64,000 nucleotides of DNA, taken from positions 5,126,501 to 5,190,500 of the forward strand of contig NZ_CP063362.1 in the NCBI RefSeq assembly GCF_016807805.1, written 5' to 3'. This DNA is from Xanthobacter dioxanivorans (GTDB taxonomy: Bacteria; Pseudomonadota; Alphaproteobacteria; Rhizobiales; Xanthobacteraceae). The notes beneath the pieces were generated by a model. The model was not told the origin of the DNA and did no database searches. It saw only the letters and a program-made list of their open reading frames with translations. Positions 38,500 through 47,052 of this stretch are shown here, piece by piece (position 1 is the stretch's first letter; each line of letters begins with the position of its first letter). A program made the translations under genes and the position numbers.

Positions 38500-38730
38500 C
38501 CCTCACCCCAGCCCACCCCCACAAGGGGCGAGGGAGCGAGCCGGCGCCTGGCCCTGTCCAGGGAAAACCGCTCGGCCGTCCTTCCCCACTCCCCTTGTGG
38601 GAGAGGGTGGATCGCGGCGGAGCCGCGAGACGGGTGAGGGGCCGGGTGCCGCTTGGCGCAGAGTTCTGACGTGGAGAGAGCCTGCCACCCCTCACCCCGG
38701 CCCTCTCCCGCAAGGGGAGAGGGGGCGGCG
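38500..38730. repeat. REP-like intergenic palindromic repeats, copy 1
   Basis: The 335-base convergent gap 38449-38783 holds no gene but several palindromic units: CCCCTCACCCC with nearby ACAAGGGGCGAGGGA (38500-38536), a unit CTCCCCTTGTGGGAGAGGGT joined to GGATCGCGGCGGAGCCGCGA and GACGGGTGAGGGG (about 38589-38642), and CCCCTCACCCCGGCCCTCTC with CCGCAAGGGGAGAGGG (about 38691-38727). The last two recur, in inverted order and orientation, at 42729-42863. Confidence 0.85.
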
Positions 38731-38783
38731 GCGCCCTCCGCGGGAGGAGCAGTTGCAGATCGAAACACCCTTCGCCCGCCCCC

Positions 38784-39260
38784 TCATGCGGTGCCGGACG
38801 TCTCCGGTCCCGCCTCGGCCGGCGCGTTCAGCGCCTCGGCGAAGGCGGTGAAGAACTGGTCCGAGAGCTTCTTGGCCGTCGCCTGCACGAGCCGCCCGCC
38901 GAGGGACGCGAGCTTGCCGCCGATCTGCGCGTCGGCCACGTAGGTGAGGATGGTGTCGGCGCCGTCCTCGGCGAGGGAGACCTTCGCCTCGCCCTTGGCG
39001 AATCCGGCGATGCCGCCATTGCCCTGCCCCACGATCCGGCAGCCGGCGGGGGCCTCCATGTCGGTGAGCTCCACCGAGCCGGAGAAGGTGGCGGAGACCG
39101 GCCCCACCTTCACCTGCACCTTGGCGGCGTAGGCGTTGTCGCCGGTGCGCTCCAGCTCCTTGCAGCCGGGAATACAGCGCCGCAGCATGTCGGGGTCGAG
39201 GATCGCCCGCCACACCGTCTCGCGCGGGGCCGAGATGCGATATTCGCCCGTGAGTTCCAT
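38784..39260 (-). CDS. CoxG-like SRPBCC-family protein
   Basis: 158 residues from MELTGEYRISAPRETVW, with AGGAA upstream of the ATG. The START/SRPBCC helix-grip fold pattern is clear: AILDPDMLRRCIPGCKELER, VKVGPVSATFSGSVELTD, QIGGKLASLGGRLVQATAKK, then a hydrophobic C-terminal helix. CoxG anchors CO dehydrogenase to the membrane in Afipia, and CoxG-like genes accompany many other molybdenum hydroxylases. It is the last gene of the unit that starts with the hydroxylase medium subunit, which supports an accessory or electron-coupling role for that enzyme. Confidence 0.88.
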   Translation of the reverse strand: MELTGEYRISAPRETVWRAILDPDMLRRCIPGCKELERTGDNAYAAKVQVKVGPVSATFSGSVELTDMEAPAGCRIVGQGNGGIAGFAKGEAKVSLAEDGADTILTYVADAQIGGKLASLGGRLVQATAKKLSDQFFTAFAEALNAPAEAGPETSGTA

Positions 39261-39326
39261 GGCGTGTTCCTTCCTGTTCCGCACCTGAGGATGGGGGCAT
39301 CCTCGGGGGTGTTCGTTCGCGCCGCG

Positions 39327-40034
39327 TCAGACCGCGCAGTAGCGGTCCTGGATGTCCTTGTCGGCGAGCAGCGCGGCGGCGCTCGATTCGTGCACCAGCT
39401 CGCCCTGGTCGATGATGATGGCACGGCTCGCGAGGTTCAGCGCCCATTCCACGTTCTGCTCCACCAGCAGCAGCGTGGTGCCCTGGTCGCGCAGCCGACG
39501 GAACAGGACGCCCATCTCCTCCACCAGCACCGGCATGATGCCCTCGGACGGCTCGTCGAGCAGCACCATTTTCGGCTTGGAAATGATGGCGCGGGCGATG
39601 GCCAGCATCTGCTGCTCGCCGCCGGACATGGTGGTGCCCTGCTGGTCGAGCCGCTCCTTGAGCCGCGGAAAGCTCCGCGCGATCTCGTCGATGGCCGCGC
39701 GCTCGTCGGTGCGGCCGGCCGAGACGAGGCCGAGCTGGAGATTCTCCCGCACCGTCAGGCCGGGGACGATGCGCCGCTCCTCCGGCACGTAGCCGAGGCC
39801 GAGGCGGAAGCGCGCGTGGGCGCCAAGCGGCAGCAGGTCCGTGCCGTTGAAGCGGACCTCGCCTTCCGCGCGGGGCATCAGGCCCATGATGGCGCGCAGG
39901 GTGGAGGTCTTGCCCGCCCCGTTGCGGCCGACGAGGGCGACGATCTCGCCCTCCTCGACGCGGAAGGAGAGGTCGTGCACCACGTGGCTCGGCCCATACC
40001 AGGCGTTGAGCTTCTGAACCTCAAGCATAGCCAT
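39327..40034 (-). CDS. Branched-chain-amino-acid-type ABC transporter ATP-binding protein (LivF-like)
   Basis: 235 residues, full length for LivF. Walker A GRNGAGKTS (about 36-44), signature LSGGEQ-equivalent MSGGEQQMLAIARAIISKPK (about 135-154), Walker B MVLLDEPSEGI and the switch His in LLLVEQN are present. It energises uptake through LivH/LivM. The start overlaps the livG stop by 14 bases. The hydroxylase context means the cargo may be an aromatic or N-heterocyclic acid rather than an amino acid. Confidence 0.95.
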   Translation of the reverse strand: MAMLEVQKLNAWYGPSHVVHDLSFRVEEGEIVALVGRNGAGKTSTLRAIMGLMPRAEGEVRFNGTDLLPLGAHARFRLGLGYVPEERRIVPGLTVRENLQLGLVSAGRTDERAAIDEIARSFPRLKERLDQQGTTMSGGEQQMLAIARAIISKPKMVLLDEPSEGIMPVLVEEMGVLFRRLRDQGTTLLLVEQNVEWALNLASRAIIIDQGELVHESSAAALLADKDIQDRYCAV

Positions 40035-40772
40035 CGTTCTGCCCCAGATAGACGCGGCGCACCTCCGGATCCGCCTGCACCGCGGCCGGCGTCCCGTCGG
40101 CGATGAGCCGGCCGTGATGCAGCACCAGGATGCGGTCGGAGAGGCCGAGGATCATCTTCATCTTGTGTTCGACGAGGAGAATGGTGCGGTCCGCCGCGAG
40201 GCGCTCGATGAGCGCCACCATCTCCTTGGTTTCCTCCGGCCCCATGCCGGCGGTGGGTTCATCCAGCAGCAGCAGCTCGGGGTCGGCCACCAGGGCGATG
40301 GCGATCTCCAGCGCCCGCTGCTCGCCGTGGGCGAGATCGCGCGCCAGGCGGCCCCGGCGGTGCAGAAGCCCCACCTGCGCCAGTGCCGCCGCCGCCTTCT
40401 CCGCCAGCTCCGGATAGCGCGAGCGGTGGGAGAGGATGTCGTAGCGTGCCTTCAGCGCCTGCGCCGCCACCCGCACATTCTCTTCCACGCTCAGCGCGGG
40501 GAAGAGGTTGGTGATCTGGTAGGAGCGGGCGATGCCGAGATGGGCGAAGCAGTGCTGCTTCAGGCCCTTCAGCTCCTGGCCCTTGAACGTGATGGAGCCC
40601 GCGGAGGGGGAAGCACGCCGGAGAGCACGTTGAAAAAGGTGCTCTTGCCGGCGCCGTTCGGCCCGATCACCGCCGTCACCTTGTTGCGCTCGAACGCGGC
40701 GCTGATGTCCGCCAGCGCGACGAAGCCGCCGAAGGAGCGCCCCACCTTCTCCACCGTCATGATGGCGGTCAT
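40021..40772 (-). pseudogene. LivG-like ABC transporter ATP-binding protein, frameshifted at 40606-40610
   Basis: The gene begins at the ATG at 40772, overlapping the livM stop by 4 bases. The first frame gives MTAIMTVEKVGRSFGGFVAL and Walker A GPNGAGKST, then fails after FFNVLSGVLPP. The remainder (SAGSITFKGQELKG, then ITNLFPALSVEENVR, LLLLDEPTAGMGPEE and ILLVEHKMK to YLGQNDGYA) lies in another frame. One extra G in the G5 run at 40606-40610 restores a normal ~250-residue protein. All neighbours in the operon are intact, and SURF1 and the ORF at 57531 show the same kind of lesion, so I suspect a base-calling error. If real, the importer would rely on LivF alone. Confidence 0.85.
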
Positions 40773-41779
40773 TTCGCGCCCCTCCCCTCGCGCCGCGCGA
40801 GGACGATCAGGCTGCCCCAGATGCCCTTGGGCAGGAACAGCACGAACAGGATGAAGATCACGCCCACGATGAGCTGCCAGTGGGAGGTCCACAGCGAGGC
40901 CACATCCTCGATGAGCAGGAACATCAGCGCCCCCGCGAACGGCCCGAAGAAGGAGCCGGCCCCGCCCAGCATGGTCATCATCACCACGACGCTCGATGTC
41001 TGAACCCCCAGCGCATCCAGCGGGACGATGGCGAGGTGCAAAGCGGACATGGCCCCGGCCAGGCCGCAGACCCCGCCGGAGAGCACGAAGGACAGGAGCT
41101 TGGTGCGTTCCACGTCGAAGCCGCAGGCCCGCGCCCGGGTCTCGTTCTCGCGCACCGCCTCGATGGCCGCGCCGAAGGGCGAGTTCAGCACCCGCGAGAC
41201 GAACCACAAGGCGAGCGCCGCGAAGACCATCAGGAAATAGTATTTCTGCATGGGGTCGAGCAGGTTCACCGACAGGCCGCCGGGCAGGACCGCCCTGGTC
41301 ACGGTGAAGCCGCGCAGGCCGTTCTCGCCGCCGGTCACGCTCGACGCCTGCAGGGCGAGGTAGAAGACGAGCTGGGCGAGGGCCAGCGTCACCATGCAGA
41401 AATAGATGCCACGGGTGCGGATGGAGAGGGCGCCGATGGCGGCGGCGAGGACGCTGGCGCCGAGGACGCCGGTGACCATCGCCGGGAACCAGCCGAACCC
41501 GAGATAGTGGATCGCCATGCCGGTGAGGTAGGCCCCGCCGCCGAAGAAGGCGGCATGGCCGAAGGAGAGCAGGCCCGTATAGCCGAACAGCAGGTTGAAG
41601 CCGACGGTGAACAGGCCGTAGATCAGTACGTTCACCGCCAGCGCCTGCGAGGGCAGCACCCAGGGCAGCACGCACAGCACCGCCACCGTGAGCGGCACGC
41701 GCCAGCGGTCGAGCGTCGCGCCGGCGGAAACCGGGCCGCGTTCTGCGAGCCGTTCCGCGACGAGTTCGGAAGTGGTCAT
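40769..41779 (-). CDS. Branched-chain-amino-acid-type ABC transporter permease (LivM-like)
   Basis: 336 residues from MTTSELVAERLAERG. About ten transmembrane helices with the LivM signatures GYTGLLSFGHAAFFGGGAYL, SIRTRGIYFCMVTLALAQLV and ENETRARACGFDVERTKLLS (the coupling segment contacting the ATPase). The C-terminus VIFILFVLFLPKGIWGSL is typical. The start 18 codons into the longest frame is used because the upstream part overlaps livH in an unrelated sequence. It overlaps livG by 4 bases and follows livH by 46 bases. Confidence 0.94.
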   Translation of the reverse strand: MTTSELVAERLAERGPVSAGATLDRWRVPLTVAVLCVLPWVLPSQALAVNVLIYGLFTVGFNLLFGYTGLLSFGHAAFFGGGAYLTGMAIHYLGFGWFPAMVTGVLGASVLAAAIGALSIRTRGIYFCMVTLALAQLVFYLALQASSVTGGENGLRGFTVTRAVLPGGLSVNLLDPMQKYYFLMVFAALALWFVSRVLNSPFGAAIEAVRENETRARACGFDVERTKLLSFVLSGGVCGLAGAMSALHLAIVPLDALGVQTSSVVVMMTMLGGAGSFFGPFAGALMFLLIEDVASLWTSHWQLIVGVIFILFVLFLPKGIWGSLIVLARREGRGAK

Positions 41780-41825
41780 TGGATGGTCTCCGCTCACGCG
41801 CTTGGTTCCGTCACGGCGAACCTCC

Positions 41826-42701
41826 TCAAGCACCTAGCCCCGGCCGGCCAAACAGGCCCTGCGGGCGCACCAGAAGGATGAAGGCCATCAGGGCGAACAT
41901 GACGATCGTCGCCATTTCCGGGGCGAACAGCGCCGTCATGCTCACCACCACGCCCACCAGCAGCCCCGCCACCACCGCGCCCAGCAGGGAGCCCATGCCA
42001 CCGATGACGGTGACGACGAAGGCTTCCGCCAGCACCAGGGTGCCCATCTCCGGGCTGACGGAGCGCATGGGCGCCGCCAGCACGCCGCCGAGGGCGGTGA
42101 GCCCGACGCCGAGGCCGAACACCAGCAGCCAGAGCCGGCTCACGTCCACGCCCAGCACCCGCATGATCAGGGGATCGCGCGCCCCCGCCCGGATGATGAG
42201 GCCGTACCGCGTCTTCTCCAGCGCCAGCCACAGCAGCACCAGGACGCCGGCGACCACGCCCATCACGAACAGCCGGTAGACCGGGAAGTAGCCGATCCCC
42301 ATGTCCACCACGCCCTGCAATTCCTCCGGCGCGGAGAAGGGGATGCCGTCGGTGCCGAAGGTGATGCGCACGCTCTCCACCAGCACGTAGCCGAGGCCGA
42401 AGGTGAGGAGGAGCGGATCGTCGGGCGTGCGTCCATAGAGCGGGCGGATGAGGAAGCGCTCGATGAGCATGCCCAGCACGCCGATGGCGATGGGGGCCAC
42501 AAGCAGCGCCCACCAGAAGCTGCCGGTCTGCGCCGCGATCCACAGGCCGGCATAGGCGCCCACCATGAACAGCGCGCCGTGGGCAAAGTTCACGATGCCC
42601 AGCATGCCGAACACGATGGTGAGGCCGAGGGCGACCATCACCAGGATCGCCCCCAGCGCCAGGCCGGAAAACAGCTGCATGAGGATGAGTTCAAGGTCCA
42701 T
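41826..42701 (-). CDS. Branched-chain-amino-acid-type ABC transporter permease (LivH-like)
   Basis: 291 residues with about eight transmembrane helices. LivH markers are GLALGAILVMVALGLTIVFG, GIVNFAHGALFMVGAY, and the coupling loop EKTRYGLIIRAGARDPLIMR followed by VLGVDVSRLWLLVFGLG. It partners LivM to form the membrane channel. The repeat block at 42729-42863 separates it from the binding-protein gene, so the operon may be attenuated between the two. Confidence 0.95.
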   Translation of the reverse strand: MDLELILMQLFSGLALGAILVMVALGLTIVFGMLGIVNFAHGALFMVGAYAGLWIAAQTGSFWWALLVAPIAIGVLGMLIERFLIRPLYGRTPDDPLLLTFGLGYVLVESVRITFGTDGIPFSAPEELQGVVDMGIGYFPVYRLFVMGVVAGVLVLLWLALEKTRYGLIIRAGARDPLIMRVLGVDVSRLWLLVFGLGVGLTALGGVLAAPMRSVSPEMGTLVLAEAFVVTVIGGMGSLLGAVVAGLLVGVVVSMTALFAPEMATIVMFALMAFILLVRPQGLFGRPGLGA

Positions 42702-42728
42702 CGGGGCTCTTTCGGGGCGTTCGGAGGT

Positions 42729-42863
42729 GCTCTCCCCGCTCCCCTTGCGGGAGAGGGGCCGGAGGTGAGGGGGCGGAGCGCCGGGCGTCGCCGCGATGCT
42801 CCCTCCTCATCCGTCTCGCGGCTCCGCCGCGATCCACCTTCTCCCGCCATGGGAGAAGGTGGC
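42729..42863. repeat. REP-like intergenic palindromic repeats, copy 2 (inverted relative to copy 1)
   Basis: The 170-base gap between livK and livH is filled by CTCCCCTTGCGGGAGAGGGG with CCGGAGGTGAGGGG, then CTCATCCGTCTCGCGGCTCC with GCCGCGATCCACC and TTCTCCCGCCATGGGAGAAG. Both unit types match those at 38589-38727, but order and strand are reversed, so the two blocks form long inverted repeats around coxG-livFGMH. Confidence 0.85.
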
Positions 42864-42871
42864 CGCTATCG

Positions 42872-44116
42872 TCAGGTCGGGAAGCCGAGCTCCGCGCAGG
42901 TGCGCAGCATCTGCTCCGAGGGCGCCTCGTTGGCGATGATCTCGAACACGTCCGCGTCGCCCTTCATCTCGGACTTGGCCCGCGACTTCAGCACCAGCAC
43001 CGACTGCACCGACTGGTGGTCGCAGGCGCGGAACCACTGGGGACCCTTGGCCACGTCGTATTTCAGGCTCTGCAGGGCATCGATCACCTTGTCGGTGTCG
43101 GTGCTGCCGGCCTTCTCCATGCCCAGGAGCAGGGCCGACACGCCGGTGAAGCCATAGGCGCCGTAGTCCGTGGGCACGGTGCCGTAGGCGGCCTTGTAGG
43201 CGGCATTGAACGCCTTGGCCGTCGGCACCGTGTTCTCCAGCTCCCAGTAATAATTGGCCCCGCCGATGACACCCTCGAAGACTTCCGGCGCCACCGCGAT
43301 GCGCTGGTTGTAGAGCAGCACCGGCACGATGATCTGCATCTGCTTCTTCATGCCGAAGTCGTTGGCCTGCTTGATGGCGTTGGCCTGGTCGCGGCCGAAA
43401 TTGCAGATGGCGAGGATGTCCGGCTTCATGGAGCGGATCCGCGGCATCAACGTGGAATAGTCGGCCGCGCCGATGGGGTGGAGGATCTCGCCCACCACCT
43501 CGGCGCCGATCTCGGCAGCCGCGCGCTTGAAGCCGCGCAGCATTTCGTGGCCGTAGGCGTAATCCGCCACGAGGAAGGCGATCTTGGCGCCCTTCTTGAA
43601 GGTCGCCCGCGCCACCGCGGCGGTGGTCATGTGCGGGTTCAGCGCCTCGTGGAACGTATACTTCGAGAAGTCCTTCGCCTCGTTGATGGTGTCGGACTGG
43701 CTGATGGACACGTAGATGACGCCGCGGGCCCGCGTCACCTCGTTCACGGCGAGCTGGACGGCGCTCGACAGGGAGCCGACCACCGCGTGCACCTTGTCCT
43801 TCTCGATCAGCTCGAGGGTCCGCGTCGCCGCTTCACCGGCATTGAGCTTGTCGTCGCGCACCAGGAGCTCGATCTTGCGGCCGGCGATGCCGCCCTTGTC
43901 GTTCATGAGCTTGACGGCGAGCTCGGCGCTTTTCACCTGGTCCTTGGCCTCCGCGCCATAGGGTCCGGTGAGCGGAACCGGAAAGCCGATGCGGATGCTC
44001 TCGGCCTGCGCGCGCACGATGGCGGGCGCGGCGAGAAGGCCGACGCCGGCGCCCATTCCGGCGAGCACGGCGCGGCGGGATACGCCGGAACGGGGACGGT
44101 CGAGCTGTGTGGTCAT
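42872..44116 (-). CDS. ABC transporter substrate-binding protein (LivK-like, periplasmic, Tat-type signal)
   Basis: 414 residues from MTTQLDRPRSGVSRRAVLAG with a strong GGGAGG upstream. The SRRAVLA motif plus hydrophobic stretch and cleavage near VRAQA indicates export by the Tat pathway, as often seen for this family. The two-lobed type I periplasmic binding fold follows (IRIGFPVPLTGPYGAEAKDQ, then KIELLVRDDKLNAGEAATR, VVGSLSSAVQLAVNE). It captures the substrate for LivHMGF. Placement directly after the hydroxylase large subunit (42 bases) ties uptake to oxidation. Confidence 0.94.
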   Translation of the reverse strand: MTTQLDRPRSGVSRRAVLAGMGAGVGLLAAPAIVRAQAESIRIGFPVPLTGPYGAEAKDQVKSAELAVKLMNDKGGIAGRKIELLVRDDKLNAGEAATRTLELIEKDKVHAVVGSLSSAVQLAVNEVTRARGVIYVSISQSDTINEAKDFSKYTFHEALNPHMTTAAVARATFKKGAKIAFLVADYAYGHEMLRGFKRAAAEIGAEVVGEILHPIGAADYSTLMPRIRSMKPDILAICNFGRDQANAIKQANDFGMKKQMQIIVPVLLYNQRIAVAPEVFEGVIGGANYYWELENTVPTAKAFNAAYKAAYGTVPTDYGAYGFTGVSALLLGMEKAGSTDTDKVIDALQSLKYDVAKGPQWFRACDHQSVQSVLVLKSRAKSEMKGDADVFEIIANEAPSEQMLRTCAELGFPT

Positions 44117-44158
44117 CTGGTCCTCCCGAATGATGTGTTTTGTTGTCATTTGTTGTCG

Positions 44159-46558
44159 TTAGAAGGTCCCGAGCGCCCTCAGAATACGCGCGGGGGTCAT
44201 GGGGATCTGGGTCAGCAGCGCGTCGAATGGCGCGAGCGCATCGTTGACCGCGTTGAGCGCCGCGGCAGACGCGGCGGCGGTGCCCGCCTCGCCGCAGCCC
44301 TTGGCGCCGAGCTCGGTGTCGCGGGTCGGCGTCTCCATGTGGTCGATGACGATGTCCGGCATCTCGCACGACATGGGCACCAGGTAGTCGGCCAGCGAGC
44401 CGTTCACGAGCTGGCCGGTGTCGCTGTAGCGGCACTCCTCAAAGAAGGCGGCGCCGAGCCCCTGCACCACGCCGCCGCGCACCTGCTCCTCCACCAGCAG
44501 CGGATTGATCACGCGGCCGCAATCCTCCACCACGAAGTGCTTGAGGATCTTCACGAGGCCGGTCTCGGCATCCACCTCCACGTGGCAGCCGTGGACGCCG
44601 TTGGTGAAGGCGAAGGGATAGCCCCGCGGCGCGTAGTGGTGGGCGACGGTGAGCTGGGCATCGGTGCCCGGGGGCAGGGTGTCGGAGCGGAAATAGGTGA
44701 TGCGCGCCACCTCGGCGAGGCTGATGCGCACCGCGCCGCCGGCCTTGTCCACCACCTGCCCGTCCACGAGGTCGAGGGCCTCCGGCCGGGCCTGGAGAAT
44801 GGCCGAGGCGACGGCGAGCACGTTGGCCTTCAGCTTCTTCGCCGCCTGCAGGGCCGTCTCGCCGCCGATGCCGGCGCCGCGGCAGGCCCAGGTGGCGCCG
44901 CCATGGGGGGTGACCTGCGTGTCGCCGGTGATCACCCGCACGATGTCGCGGGAGACCCCGAGATAGTCGGCCACGATCTGGCCGATGATGGTCTCCGTCC
45001 CCTGCCCCTGCTCGGTCACCGAGATGAGGCAACGCACCTCGCCGGAGGGGGTGATCTTCACCACCGCCCCGTCCTGCGCCGAGATGCGGGCCCCGCCGAT
45101 GCCGTAGAAGGCGGGCGAGGGATTGGTGATCTCCACAAAGGCCGCGATGCCGATGCCGCGATGGATGCCGCGCGGGCGCAGCGCCGCCTGGTCGGCGCGC
45201 AGGCGGTCATAGTCCATGAGGGTGCGCAGCTTGGCGAGGCAGCCCTCGTGCGAGAGCTTCTCGAACTTGTAGCCGGTGGCGGACTCGCACGGATAGGCGT
45301 CGTCCGGAATGAGGTTCCGCGCGCGGATGGCGAACGGGTCGAGCCCGATGCGCGCCGCCGCCCGGTCCATCAGGTGCTCGGTCACCGCGCAGGCGATGGG
45401 GTGGCCCACGGCGCGGTACTGGCTGGTCTGCGTCTTGTTCTGGAACACCACCTTCAGGTCGCCGCGATAGGCCTCCATCCGGTAAGGCGCGCCGATGAGG
45501 CGGATGACCTGGTTGCCCTCCACCGCGCTGGTGCGCGGATAGGTGGAGAATGAGCCGATGCCGGTCTCGTCCTCGGCCTGGATGGCCAGCAGCCGCCCGT
45601 CCGCATCCAGCGCCGCGCGGGCCTTCACCCGATGGTCGCGGGCGTGGATGTCGGAGACGAAGGCCTCCAGGCGGTCGGCCACGAACTTCACCGGCCGCCC
45701 GGCGAGCATGGAGAGGCCGATGACCGCCATGTCCTCGTTGTAGACGTGCAGCTTCACCCCGAACGAGCCGCCCACGTCCGGCGCGATGACCCGCACACGG
45801 GATTCGGGAATGCCGTAGTGGCGGGCATAGAGGTCCTGGAACTGGAACGGCGTCTGCGTGCCGTGATGGACGGTGAGGCTGTGCTCGCTGGCGTCATAGT
45901 CGGCGATCAGCGCCCGCGGCTCCAGGGTCACGCCGGTATGGCGGCCGAAGGTCATCTGGGCGTCCACCACATGGGCAGCGGAAGCGAAGACGGCATCCAC
46001 GTCGCCCGTCTCCACCACGGATCGGAAACAGATGTTGTCGGAGAAATCCGGCGCGATGCGCGGCGCGTCCGCCGCCAGCGCGGTGTCGAGGTCAGCGAGG
46101 ACGGGCAGTTCCTCGTAGTCCACCTCCACCAGCTCGGCGGCGTCCTCGGCGGCGGCGCGGCTTTCCGCGACGATCGCCACCACCGCCTGCCCACACCAGG
46201 TGACGCGATCCAGCGGCAGCGGCATTTGCGGCGGCGACTTCATGCCCTTGAAATGGTCGAGCGTGCCCACCCACGGCGCGCACAGCCGGGCGAGGTCCTC
46301 GCCGGTCGCCACCAGCGCGACGCCCGGCGCCGCGCGGGCGGCTTCCACGTCGATGCGCGTGATGCGGGCATGGGCGAAGGGCGAGCGCAGGAAGGCCGCG
46401 TGCAGCATGCGTGGCAGCTTCAGGTCGGTCACATAGGCGCCGCGCCCGGCCAGAAGGCGCTTGGCATTGGGACGCGGCAGCGGGCGGCCCACATGCACGC
46501 CGGGCGCGGGCGCATCGGCGGTATGGCGGGGGCGATCGAAGGCGGCGGGGGCGTTCAT
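44159..46558 (-). CDS. Molybdenum hydroxylase large subunit (xanthine dehydrogenase/CoxL family; not CO dehydrogenase)
   Basis: 799 residues from MNAPAAFDRPRHTADAP. The large subunit binds the molybdopterin-cytosine dinucleotide and hydroxylates the substrate. Landmarks: GRPLPRPNAKRLLAGRGAYV at the start, the GGSFG loop in PDVGGSFGVKLHVYNED (about residue 261), and the catalytic Glu in GCGEAG (about 757). The active-site loop that reads AYRCSFR in form I CO dehydrogenase and AYRGAGR in form II reads QYRAVGHP here (about 380-387), with no cysteine, so CO is unlikely as substrate. Candidates are N-heterocycles, aldehydes or aromatic acyl compounds. The start overlaps the small-subunit stop by 4 bases. 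Confidence 0.93.
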   Translation of the reverse strand: MNAPAAFDRPRHTADAPAPGVHVGRPLPRPNAKRLLAGRGAYVTDLKLPRMLHAAFLRSPFAHARITRIDVEAARAAPGVALVATGEDLARLCAPWVGTLDHFKGMKSPPQMPLPLDRVTWCGQAVVAIVAESRAAAEDAAELVEVDYEELPVLADLDTALAADAPRIAPDFSDNICFRSVVETGDVDAVFASAAHVVDAQMTFGRHTGVTLEPRALIADYDASEHSLTVHHGTQTPFQFQDLYARHYGIPESRVRVIAPDVGGSFGVKLHVYNEDMAVIGLSMLAGRPVKFVADRLEAFVSDIHARDHRVKARAALDADGRLLAIQAEDETGIGSFSTYPRTSAVEGNQVIRLIGAPYRMEAYRGDLKVVFQNKTQTSQYRAVGHPIACAVTEHLMDRAAARIGLDPFAIRARNLIPDDAYPCESATGYKFEKLSHEGCLAKLRTLMDYDRLRADQAALRPRGIHRGIGIAAFVEITNPSPAFYGIGGARISAQDGAVVKITPSGEVRCLISVTEQGQGTETIIGQIVADYLGVSRDIVRVITGDTQVTPHGGATWACRGAGIGGETALQAAKKLKANVLAVASAILQARPEALDLVDGQVVDKAGGAVRISLAEVARITYFRSDTLPPGTDAQLTVAHHYAPRGYPFAFTNGVHGCHVEVDAETGLVKILKHFVVEDCGRVINPLLVEEQVRGGVVQGLGAAFFEECRYSDTGQLVNGSLADYLVPMSCEMPDIVIDHMETPTRDTELGAKGCGEAGTAAASAAALNAVNDALAPFDALLTQIPMTPARILRALGTF

Positions 46559-47052
46559 CGGCCACTCCCCTGCGCCGCGCGGGCAGCGGCCTCGATGGCA
46601 TCCACGATGGCCTCGTAGCCGGTGCAGCGGCAGTAATTGCCGGAGAGGGCGTCGCGGATTTCCGCACGGTCCGGCACCCCTCCCCGTTCCAGCAACGCAT
46701 GGGCATTCACCAGCATGCCCGGCGTGCAGAACCCGCACTGGAGCGCGTTGCGCTCATGGAAGGCCGATTGCAGGCCGGCGATGGCGCCGCGGGCCACGAG
46801 CCCTTCCACCGTCTCCACCTGCGCCCCCTCCAGCTGCACCGCGAAGACGAGGCAGGAATGCACCGGCGCGCCGTCGAGCAGCACCAGGCAAGCGCCGCAC
46901 GCGCCCATCTCGCAACCCACATGGGTGGCGGTGAGCTCCAGCTCGGTGCGCAGAAAATCTGCGAGCGTGGTGCGCGGCGCCACCATGCGGCCGACGGGCG
47001 CGCCGTTGACCGTGAGGTTAAGCGGGACGAGGCCGGAGGCCATCATGTTCAT
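46555..47052 (-). CDS. Molybdenum hydroxylase small subunit (two 2Fe-2S clusters)
   Basis: 165 residues. The N-terminal plant-ferredoxin-like cluster is held by C47, C52, C55 and C67 (CEMGACGAC and HSC). The C-terminal helical cluster is held by C106, C109, C141 and C143 (CGFCTPG and CRCTGY). It relays electrons from the molybdenum centre to FAD on the medium subunit. It starts directly after the medium-subunit stop (no gap) and overlaps the large-subunit start by 4 bases. Confidence 0.97.
   Translation of the reverse strand: MNMMASGLVPLNLTVNGAPVGRMVAPRTTLADFLRTELELTATHVGCEMGACGACLVLLDGAPVHSCLVFAVQLEGAQVETVEGLVARGAIAGLQSAFHERNALQCGFCTPGMLVNAHALLERGGVPDRAEIRDALSGNYCRCTGYEAIVDAIEAAARAAQGSGR

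Noticed and set aside
43016..45553. An 845-codon open frame on the plus strand opposite livK and the hydroxylase large subunit
   Set aside because: It is His/Arg/Gly/Ala-rich, crosses two well-supported genes on the other strand and shows no domain or ribosome-binding site. Long antisense frames are expected in DNA of this GC content.
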